The notes under the pieces: model-generated
The model's input: the letters and a program-made list of their open reading frames with translations, nothing else
The model's database searches: none
What the model was told of the DNA's origin: nothing
Made by a program: the position numbers and the translations under genes
Origin: RGIG5472 sp051867615
Lineage (GTDB): Bacteria; Bacillota; Clostridia; Oscillospirales; Oscillospiraceae
Direction of reading: 5' to 3'
DNA length: 46,235 bases
Assembly (NCBI GenBank): GCA_051867615.1
Contig: JBJDYU010000048.1
Location: 1-46,235, forward strand
Shown here: positions 16,150 through 21,611 of the stretch, piece after piece
Numbering within the stretch: position 1 is the first letter of the stretch
Layout: each line of letters opens with the position of its first letter

Positions 16150-16459
16150 AAACGTTCGTCGGGCCGTTCCCGCGAGGACGCGCAGCGGCCGAGCGTTACG
16201 AGCCGCCGCCGCACCACCCCCCCAACGCATACCACGCGGCGGCGGCGAGAGGGCGCGGGCACAGCGAAGCAGCGCGGAGCGAGACACCGCGCCGCCCTGG
16301 CGGCGTCAACGCCGCCAGGGCTTTCAAATTGCGCGGCGGGGGGGGCGCGCAAGCCGCCCGGCCAGGTGGAGCGAAGCGACGTCTGGCCGGGCGAGGGGGG
16401 GACCCGCCGCGCCACCTTATTCTATTGCCATCAGCGAGAGCCGCAGCCATCAGGGGGCA
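16150..16459. other. GC-rich structured non-coding stretch left of the HNH gene
   Basis: No gene is seen. It holds an imperfect 14-nt palindrome at the border (16147-16160), a perfect 12-bp stem GCCCTGGCGGCG/CGCCGCCAGGGC (16294-16305/16310-16321, loop TCAA), a perfect 11-bp stem CGCCCGGCCAG/CTGGCCGGGCG (16355-16365/16383-16393), and runs of six to seven G or C. It lies 3' of the HNH gene on the HNH coding strand, so it would be its 3' untranslated region. Confidence 0.6.
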
Positions 16460-16771
16460 TCAGCCCCCCGGACGGTCTTCCCACGGATTCCAGTTTGGCG
16501 CGTAGTAGTCGGCCACGTACTCGACGCAAGCCTGGGCCATCTCCGCCGCTCCCATGTACTCTGGGTACTCAGGCAGTCGGGTGCCGTGGGCCACGGCGTG
16601 GCATTTCCAGCAGAGGGTGATCAGGTTATGCGGGTAGTTCGTGCCGCCCTCTGACCGGGGAATGACGTGGTGAATTTGCAGTCCCCTGTTGCTGTCGCAG
16701 AGGGCGCAGCAGTAGTTGTCGCGGCGGTAAATAGCTTGGCGGGTTTCTTTGGAGATGTTGGCGCTCATCAT
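16460..16771 (-). CDS. Small HNH endonuclease
   Basis: This 103-aa protein is built almost entirely of an HNH nuclease fold. It has zinc knuckles C22xxC25 and C54xxC57, the catalytic block LQIHHVIPRSEGGTN (His34-His35), the HNL Asn49, and trailing His58 and His62. Such compact HNH proteins occur in phages and as homing-type nucleases. The short C-terminal tail (YYAPNWNPWEDRPGG) is not recognised. AAAGGGGGG lies 7 nt before ATG 16771; ATG 16768 is an alternative. It is the only gene inside the insert of the long repeat copy, which makes it the candidate mobility or maintenance enzyme (inference). Confidence 0.88.
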   Translation of the reverse strand: MMSANISKETRQAIYRRDNYCCALCDSNRGLQIHHVIPRSEGGTNYPHNLITLCWKCHAVAHGTRLPEYPEYMGAAEMAQACVEYVADYYAPNWNPWEDRPGG

Positions 16772-17304
16772 ATCGGAGCCCCCCTTTCAGAAGATGCCCC
16801 GGCACGAGCGCGGAAAGGCAAGGGCGGCGGGGGCCGGGGGCGCGTCAGCGCCACCAGGCCGGGACGGGACGGCGGCGGGGGCTTGCCCACGCACGGCGGC
16901 ACGGCCAGGCCGACACCGCAACGCGGGGCCACCGCCGCCAGGCTCGACCCTTGCCCCGTGCTATGCTTGGGGCGCTTCGTAAGGGGGCGGAGAGATGAGC
17001 TGCCAGGCATCGGAAAAGCCGCAAAGCGTCCGCCGCCAACGTGCTGCAAGCCTTGCGCTGCAACGGTTTTGTGGGGGAGTGCACCCTTTTTCCGTCCACG
17101 TCATCCCAGGGCGAGGGCGGGTTTTCCCCCGCTTTCCTGTGAAATCTGCTGGAAATTTCCACAAAGTCACACGGAAACTGGTAGAACGCCTGTTCGATTG
17201 CCAGATTTCTTGTTATGCGGGGAGTGGCGGAGGGGGCCTGGCGGTGCCTGCGTCTACCGGAGATTCACCGTCCGTTCCCTAACGCGGCAGCGTTATGCCG
17301 TTAG
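16772..17304. other. Non-coding stretch upstream of the HNH gene
   Basis: I see no convincing gene in these 530 bases: the open frames are Arg/Pro-rich by-products of GC content. The right edge (17279-17304) forms a bulged hairpin, CTAA-CG-CGGCA / TGCCG-TTAG, that ends exactly where the right 36-bp repeat begins. The GC content drops around 17140-17215. Confidence 0.5.
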
Positions 17305-17340
17305 CTTTTCATAGCGCGTCAGCGCGTCGGAGTCTGCATG
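17305..17340 (-). repeat. 36-bp direct repeat, right border of the HNH insert
   Basis: Identical to 16110-16145 over all 36 bases. It continues rightward into the stem-loops shared with the short element (17346-17424). Confidence 0.9.
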
Positions 17341-17429
17341 GGACGGCATCTGCGCTCTTAGCGCAGATGGGCGACGCTTTCGGCGGCGCCTTTCCAATAA
17401 AAAGTTCTACTTTTTATTGGAAAATAGTA

Positions 17430-17933
17430 TCAGACGGAGACGCCGATCACGGTGTAGTGGTAGGTGCCTCCCGACACGTTGCACTGATAGTACTCGCCGG
17501 AGCTGCTGCTGTAGTCGCAGTACCAGCTCACCGTCAGATCGCCCCAGCTCACGCTGAGGTTGCCCGCCTGAATGGGGACAGACTGGGAAAAGGGGCGCAT
17601 CATGATCTGATAGGTGCTGTCGACCCCTGAGGTCAGAAACACCAGCAGGGGCTTGAAGTCCAGCGTCAGGCTGTTGCGCTTGCTGGCGCCGTAGCCGCCC
17701 GTGCCGGTATAGCTGCCGTGGACGATGCGGGCGGTCTTGCCCCCGCTGCCGATGGCGGCGCTGAGGGTCTGCGACATCGCCTGCAGATCTTCCGCCGCCT
17801 CGCTTTTCACGGCGAGGAGCGCCGCTTCGATGGCGGCATTGTCGGCGTTGAAATCCTCCCGCAGGATGCGGTCATTTTCCTCCCACTGGCTCAGGTGGTA
17901 GTTGGGGGTGGTATTGGTGGCTTGGGTGGGCAT
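17430..17933 (-). CDS. Phage-tail-like protein, stand-alone
   Basis: This 167-aa protein has an N-terminal part (TTPNYHLSQWEENDRILREDFN) of a kind I associate with phage tail or receptor-binding proteins of Clostridia. It is followed by a short coiled-coil-like helix (AAIEAALLAVKSEAAEDL) and a Ser/Gly/Tyr-rich beta region (SWYCDYSSSSGEYYQCNVSGG). AAAGGAG lies 6 nt before the ATG, so it looks expressible. No other phage gene is nearby. It follows spmB on the same strand after 95 bp, and its stop codon is the first codon of the repeat element. It could be a prophage remnant or a domesticated surface protein; the family call is moderate. Confidence 0.65.
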   Translation of the reverse strand: MPTQATNTTPNYHLSQWEENDRILREDFNADNAAIEAALLAVKSEAAEDLQAMSQTLSAAIGSGGKTARIVHGSYTGTGGYGASKRNSLTLDFKPLLVFLTSGVDSTYQIMMRPFSQSVPIQAGNLSVSWGDLTVSWYCDYSSSSGEYYQCNVSGGTYHYTVIGVSV

Positions 17934-18028
17934 AGTGTTCTCCTTTCGCGGCGCGGCTTCTGCTGCGCTCTTTTTGAAAGTGCCCTCCCGGAACCCCTGC
18001 GTTGCACGCTTTCATGCCCCGCGAACCG

Positions 18029-18556
18029 CTAAAACAGCAGCCGCACCGTCCATGCCGCCGCCAGCGCTCCCGCCAGATCGCCCACAAGGGCCGCCGGCAC
18101 GGCGTAGCGGGTCTTTTTGACGCCTGCCGCCCCAAAATACACCGCGATGGTGTAAAACGTGGTCTCGGAGCTGCCCAGCAGCACCGCCGCCGTGCGGCCG
18201 ATGGCGCTGTCCGGCCCGTATTGGGCGATCAGCTCGCCCGCCAGAGCCAGACCGCCGCTGCCGCTGACAGGCCGCAGCAGCATCAGCGGCAGCAGCTCCG
18301 CCGGGAGGCCCAGACGGCTGAGCAGCGGCGAGAGCAGGCGGGCCAGCAGCTCGAAGGCCCCGCTGGCGCGGAGCATGGAGGCCGCCGTCAGCAGCGCGAT
18401 GAGGGAGGGCAGGATGCGGGGCAGGGTCTGCAGGCCCTCCGCCGCTCCGGCTGCCAGAGCCTCGTAGGGGTCGGAGCCGCGCCCCAGGGCCAGCAGGGCC
18501 AGAGCCGCCAGCAGCAGGGGGATGAGCCAGTCGGAAACAGCCGTCAATCCCGCCAT
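18029..18556 (-). CDS. spmB: Spore maturation protein B
   Basis: This 175-aa membrane protein aligns with SpmB from its first residues (start ATG 18556: SDWLIPLLLAALALLALG). It has the nucleoside-recognition/Gate-type repeats LPSLIALLTAASMLRASGAFE and the conserved LGSSETTFYTIAVYFGAAG block. SpmA and SpmB are needed in Bacillus for normal spore core dehydration and heat resistance. Open frame extends further upstream, but that part only shadows spmA. Its start lies inside the spmA 3' end (13-nt overlap), implying coupled translation. Confidence 0.9.
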   Translation of the reverse strand: MAGLTAVSDWLIPLLLAALALLALGRGSDPYEALAAGAAEGLQTLPRILPSLIALLTAASMLRASGAFELLARLLSPLLSRLGLPAELLPLMLLRPVSGSGGLALAGELIAQYGPDSAIGRTAAVLLGSSETTFYTIAVYFGAAGVKKTRYAVPAALVGDLAGALAAAWTVRLLF

Positions 18557-19122
18557 AGCCGTGAAAAGAGCCACGCGGCGGCAAGCCCGGCCGTCACGGA
18601 CAGCGCGGAGGAGAGCCATACCGCGCCCAGGATATCGAAGGGGGCCGCGGCGCCGTTCGCGGCGCGAAGCGCCGCCGCCGTGGCCGGGATGAGCTGGATG
18701 GAGCAGGAGTTCAGCACCACCAGCCGGCACAGCTCGTCATCCGCCCGGCCATCGGCGTGCCGGGCCATGCGCCGTGCCGCCGCAAGGCCCGGCGGTGTCG
18801 CCGCGTTGCCGAGACCCAGCAGATTGGCGGACATATTGGCGGCAAGGGCGGAGAGCGTCTCCTTGTCCTTTGTGGCGCGGGGCAGCAGCCGCCGCAGCAC
18901 CGGTCGCAGCCCCCGGGCCAGCCCCTGCGCCGCCCCCGTGCGGCGCATCAGCTCCATCACGCCGCTCCACAGGCACAGCGCGCCGCCCATCTGCAGCACC
19001 AGCGAAAAGGCGGACGCGGCGCCCTCCAGCGCGGCGGCGGAGACCTCCGCCATACGTCCCGTGGCCGCGCCGCAAAGGACGGACGCCGCCACCATGGCGG
19101 CAAAGACCCGGCCCAATACCAT
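18544..19122 (-). CDS. spmA: Spore maturation protein A
   Basis: This 192-aa polytopic membrane protein is the partner of SpmB. Recognisable blocks are ALCLWSGVMELMRRTG, the conserved NMSANLLGLGNAATPPGL motif, and LVVLNSCSIQLIPAT. AAAGGGG lies 9 nt before ATG 19122. The pair supports a spore-forming host. No sigma-E-type promoter could be assigned with confidence in the 120 bp shared with the divergent abrB gene. Confidence 0.92.
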   Translation of the reverse strand: MVLGRVFAAMVAASVLCGAATGRMAEVSAAALEGAASAFSLVLQMGGALCLWSGVMELMRRTGAAQGLARGLRPVLRRLLPRATKDKETLSALAANMSANLLGLGNAATPPGLAAARRMARHADGRADDELCRLVVLNSCSIQLIPATAAALRAANGAAAPFDILGAVWLSSALSVTAGLAAAWLFSRLWRD

Positions 19123-19180
19123 AGAAATTGACCCCTTTCGGCATAAAATTTGAATAAAATGTGAAATTCGCGCACGGTAC

Positions 19181-19209
19181 TTGACATTTAATGGAAGAAT
19201 CTTTATGAT
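19181..19209 (+). promoter_or_regulatory. Sigma-A promoter for abrB
   Basis: Consensus TTGACA at 19181-19186 and TATGAT at 19204-19209 with a 17-bp spacer, 36 bp ahead of the abrB start. Confidence 0.85.
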
Positions 19210-19244
19210 AGATATATACTAAAGAAGAAAACGAGGCTATCAAT

Positions 19245-19487
19245 ATGAAATCAACTGGTATTGTGCGGAAAGTGGATGAGTTGGGCCGCATCGTGCTGCC
19301 CATCGAGCTGCGAAGGACGCTGGACATCGCGGAGCGGGACTCTTTGGAAATCTATGTGGAAGGGTCCGCGGTCATTCTGAAAAAATACCGCCCCTCCTGC
19401 GTGTTCTGCGACAGCGTCCGGGACGTGACGGATTTCAAAGGCAAGAACGTGTGCAAGCGCTGCCTTGCCGAGCTGCGGAAGGGTTAA
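19245..19487 (+). CDS. abrB: AbrB/SpoVT-type transition-state regulator
   Basis: This 80-aa DNA-binding protein has the swapped-hairpin AbrB domain at residues 1-47 (STGIVRKVDELGRIVLPIELRRTL) and a C-terminal CxxC...CxxC part (CVFCDS ... CKRC) that may bind zinc. AbrB-type regulators repress post-exponential genes such as sporulation and competence functions. GAGG lies 8 nt before the ATG. In Bacillus, abrB lies next to the yabB/rsmI genes; here the rsmI-trmN6 pair is the convergent neighbour, which supports the call. Confidence 0.85.
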   Translation: MKSTGIVRKVDELGRIVLPIELRRTLDIAERDSLEIYVEGSAVILKKYRPSCVFCDSVRDVTDFKGKNVCKRCLAELRKG

Positions 19488-19500
19488 CGGAGAATACGGA

Positions 19501-19529
19501 AAAAGAGGAGTCGAAAGACTCCTCTTTTT
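19501..19529. terminator. Bidirectional terminator between abrB and rsmI
   Basis: A 12-bp stem AAAAGAGGAGTC / GACTCCTCTTTT with a GAAA tetraloop. T tracts follow on both strands, matching its place between convergent genes. Confidence 0.88.
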
Positions 19530-19551
19530 GCATATCGGGGAAAATGAATAT

Positions 19552-20394
19552 TTATTCCTCCGCCGCCAGCGCCGCGCCGTACAGCTCGTTGCGGGGAAAG
19601 CCCGTCTCCTCCGCCGCCTGCTTCACTGCGTCCTTCATGCGCAGGCCCTGCGCGCGCAGCGCCTGCACCCGCTTCACGGCGTCGTCCATGGTCAGGGCGT
19701 CCTCCGCCGTCTCCGCTTCCGGCGCACCCGCTACTACGAGGACGTATTCCCCCCGGGGGCTGTTGGTCTCATAATAGGCGGCGGCCTCCGCCAGAGTGGT
19801 GCGGACCGTCTCCTCATGGAGCTTCGTCAGCTCCCGGGAGAGGGAGACGGGACGCTCGCCGCCGAAGGTCTCGCACAGGTCCCGCAGCGTAGCGGGGAGC
19901 TTGTGGGGCGCTTCGTGGAAGATCATGGTGCGGCGCTCGTTTTTCAAGGATTGCAGATGCTCCCGCCGGCTCTTTTTGTTCATGGAAAGGAAGCCCTCGA
20001 AGGTGAAGCGCCCGGTGGGAAGGCCCGACACGGCGAGAGCGCTCACGGCGGCGCAGCAGCCGGGAATGGCCTGCACCTCCACGCCGTTTTCCGCGCACAG
20101 GCGCACCAGATCCTCGCCGGGGTCGCTGATGGCGGGCGTGCCCGCGTCCGTCACCAGAGCGCAGCTCTCGCCCGCGAGGAGCCGCTGCAAAATCGCCGGC
20201 CCCGCGGAGACGCGGTTATGCTCATGGTAGCTCACCAGGGGCTTTTTGATGTCGAAGTGGTTCAGCAGCTTCAGCGAGACCCGCGTATCCTCCGCCGCCA
20301 CAAAGTCCGCCTGCCGCAGCGTCTCCGCCGCCCGGGGGCTGAAGTCCCCCAGATTGCCGATGGGCGTGGCCACCAGATACAGTATGCCGCTCAT
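19552..20394 (-). CDS. rsmI: 16S rRNA (cytidine-1402-2'-O)-methyltransferase
   Basis: This 280-aa SAM-dependent methyltransferase of the tetrapyrrole-methylase fold modifies C1402 in the ribosomal P site. Motifs are YLVATPIGNLGDFS at the N-terminus, AAEDTRVSLKLLNHF, VTDAGTPAISDPG and the FEGFLSMNKKSRREHL block. The start at 20394 has AGGAGG upstream, and its ATG overlaps the trmN6 stop codon (ATGA), so the genes are coupled. Longer open frame upstream is only the other gene's shadow. Confidence 0.94.
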   Translation of the reverse strand: MSGILYLVATPIGNLGDFSPRAAETLRQADFVAAEDTRVSLKLLNHFDIKKPLVSYHEHNRVSAGPAILQRLLAGESCALVTDAGTPAISDPGEDLVRLCAENGVEVQAIPGCCAAVSALAVSGLPTGRFTFEGFLSMNKKSRREHLQSLKNERRTMIFHEAPHKLPATLRDLCETFGGERPVSLSRELTKLHEETVRTTLAEAAAYYETNSPRGEYVLVVAGAPEAETAEDALTMDDAVKRVQALRAQGLRMKDAVKQAAEETGFPRNELYGAALAAEE

Positions 20395-21122
20395 AGTCCG
20401 GCCTCCTCTTTGAAATAGATGCGGCGCAGCTCCGCCGTCTCGCTGCCGTCGCCGTTTCGCAGCAGCAGCGCCGGTTCCGCCGTCAGGCCGCTTCTGCCGC
20501 CCCGCACCGCTTCCACCAGCACCAGCGAGGGGGCAGTGGAAATGCTGTGCTGCACCATGCGCAGGCGCTTTGGCTCCAGCGCGTGGGCGCGAAGCGTCCC
20601 CAGTACGTCCATCAGACGCTCGGCGCGGTGGACCAGGGCGAAGCGCCCGCCCCAGCGGAGCAGGTATTTTGCCGCCTCCGCCACATCGTCCAGCGAGCAG
20701 CCCTCCTCCGTCCGGGCGGCGCGGAGAGCGTCCCCCTGCGCGGCAAGGCCCGCGTCCTGCGGGTAGTAGGGCGGATTGCACACCACATAGTCCATGCTGC
20801 CCGCCTCGGGCAGCGTCTCCCGCCGGCGAAGGTCGCCGGGATAAAAGCGGCAGCGGTCCGAAAGTCCGCTCTCGGCAAAGCTCTTTTCCGCGAGCGTCAG
20901 GGCCTGGGGCAGCAGCTCCACGCTGAAAAGCGTAAGCTCCGGCTGTCGCGCGAAAAGGAGCAGGCCCAGCAGCCCCGTTCCCGCGCCCAGATCGCAGACC
21001 CGGTCGCCCTTTTTCGGCCGGGCGAAGGCCCCCAGCAGAAAGGAATCGGTGCCGGGCTTAAAGAGCGCGTCGTCATAGTACAGCGAAAACCGTCCGCCGC
21101 AGAGGGACTCCCGATGCTCCAT
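20391..21122 (-). CDS. trmN6: tRNA1(Val) A37 N6-methyltransferase-type enzyme
   Basis: This 243-aa class I methyltransferase has the SAM motif CDLGAGTGLLGLLL near residue 45 and the catalytic NPPYY motif of N6-adenine methylases near residue 115. The typical N-terminus, with FKPGTDSFLLGAFA, places it in the TrmN6/YfiC/YabB family. AAAGGAGG precedes the ATG. It forms a two-gene unit with rsmI, as in Bacillus (yabB-yabC). A weak promoter (TTGCGG, 17 bp, TAGAAT) may overlap the upstream ferredoxin terminator. Confidence 0.9.
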   Translation of the reverse strand: MEHRESLCGGRFSLYYDDALFKPGTDSFLLGAFARPKKGDRVCDLGAGTGLLGLLLFARQPELTLFSVELLPQALTLAEKSFAESGLSDRCRFYPGDLRRRETLPEAGSMDYVVCNPPYYPQDAGLAAQGDALRAARTEEGCSLDDVAEAAKYLLRWGGRFALVHRAERLMDVLGTLRAHALEPKRLRMVQHSISTAPSLVLVEAVRGGRSGLTAEPALLLRNGDGSETAELRRIYFKEEAGL

Positions 21123-21159
21123 GCCGCGCCTCCTTTCTGTTGTGTCACTCTATTCTACT

Positions 21160-21199
21160 AAAAAAAGCGAAGCGCCGCAAGGGTGAAACCTGCGGCGCT
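21160..21199 (-). terminator. Terminator of the ferredoxin gene
   Basis: A nine-bp stem TGCGGCGCT-type with arms at 21171-21179 and 21191-21199. On the minus strand a seven-T run follows at 21160-21166. It lies between the ferredoxin gene and trmN6. Confidence 0.75.
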
Positions 21200-21219
21200 T
21201 TTTGGGGCTATGTAATTAG

Positions 21220-21390
21220 TTACGCCTCTTCGATGGCGCCGATGGGGCAAGCGCCGGCGCAGGCGCCGCAGCTCAGGCAGGAATCGGCGTCGATGACGTA
21301 CTTGCCGTCGCCCTCGGAAATCGCGCCGACGGGGCAGGTAGCAGCACAAGTGCCGCAGCTGACACAGCTGTCAGTGATTTTATAAGCCAT
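21220..21390 (-). CDS. 2[4Fe-4S] ferredoxin
   Basis: This 56-aa clostridial-type ferredoxin carries low-potential electrons in the cytoplasm. Two complete cluster motifs are present: CVSCGTCAATCPVG and CLSCGACAGACPIG. Length and spacing are typical. ATG 21390 is chosen because GGAGGTG lies 8 nt upstream and the family begins MAYKI. It is a single-gene unit with its own promoter and terminator, which fits a strictly anaerobic lifestyle. Confidence 0.96.
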   Translation of the reverse strand: MAYKITDSCVSCGTCAATCPVGAISEGDGKYVIDADSCLSCGACAGACPIGAIEEA

Positions 21391-21420
21391 GGGAAGCACC
21401 TCCAAAAAATTTATAGTCCT

Positions 21421-21449
21421 ATCATAGCGCCGCCCTCGGGAAAAAGCAA
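21421..21449 (-). promoter_or_regulatory. Sigma-A promoter for the ferredoxin gene
   Basis: On the minus strand, TTGCTT (21444-21449) and TATGAT (21421-21426) are separated by 17 bp, about 30 bp ahead of the start codon. Confidence 0.7.
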
Positions 21450-21553
21450 GGTGTATTTTCGACGAATCTTGGCAAATTTCCCCTGCGCTCCCCATGGAAA
21501 GGCGTATCGGAGCGGAATAATCCCGCCCGCGGGGGGAAATCCTCCCAGTATAT

Positions 21554-21581
21554 CCCGGCAAGGCGGCGCCGCTTTGCCGGG
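21554..21581 (+). promoter_or_regulatory. 28-bp palindrome in the clpC leader
   Basis: CCCGGCAAGGCGGC is followed directly by GCCGCTTTGCCGGG; the arms pair over 14 positions with one G-T pair. It lies just before the clpC ribosome-binding site. It could be a protein operator or an RNA hairpin. It is neither a CIRCE (TTAGCACTC type) nor a CtsR repeat, the usual Firmicutes chaperone operators. Confidence 0.5.
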
Positions 21582-21611
21582 GAGAGGCTGCATAAGGGGA
21601 GGAAAGAGGAC

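Larger units (their letters stand above)
16074..17432 (-). mobile_element. Long form of the stop-codon repeat, split by an HNH-bearing insert
   Basis: Read on the minus strand, this copy begins TGATACTATTTTCC on the stop codon of the tail-like gene (17430-17432) and repeats the first three hairpins of the 12602 element. After a 36-bp segment (17340-17305) it enters a 1155-bp insert (17304-16150). It then resumes with the same 36-bp segment (16145-16110), the 13-bp stem and the TAGTATGA end (16081-16074). The outer ends match the short copy exactly. The insert carries one HNH gene. The element may be a cargo-carrying relative of the short copy, or the short element may have been invaded; the sequence alone does not decide. 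Confidence 0.65.

Noticed and set aside
16845..17170. Minus-strand open frames upstream of the HNH gene
   Set aside because: Several overlapping frames of similar length, Arg/Pro-rich, without a ribosome-binding site or motif.
17177..17210. tRNA-like string (GGTAGAACGCC and TTCGATT)
   Set aside because: Only a CTGG/CCAG pairing forms; no acceptor, anticodon or T stems with proper spacing were found.
18557..18730. N-terminal extension of spmB
   Set aside because: These codons overlap spmA in another frame; alignment with known SpmB begins at 18556.
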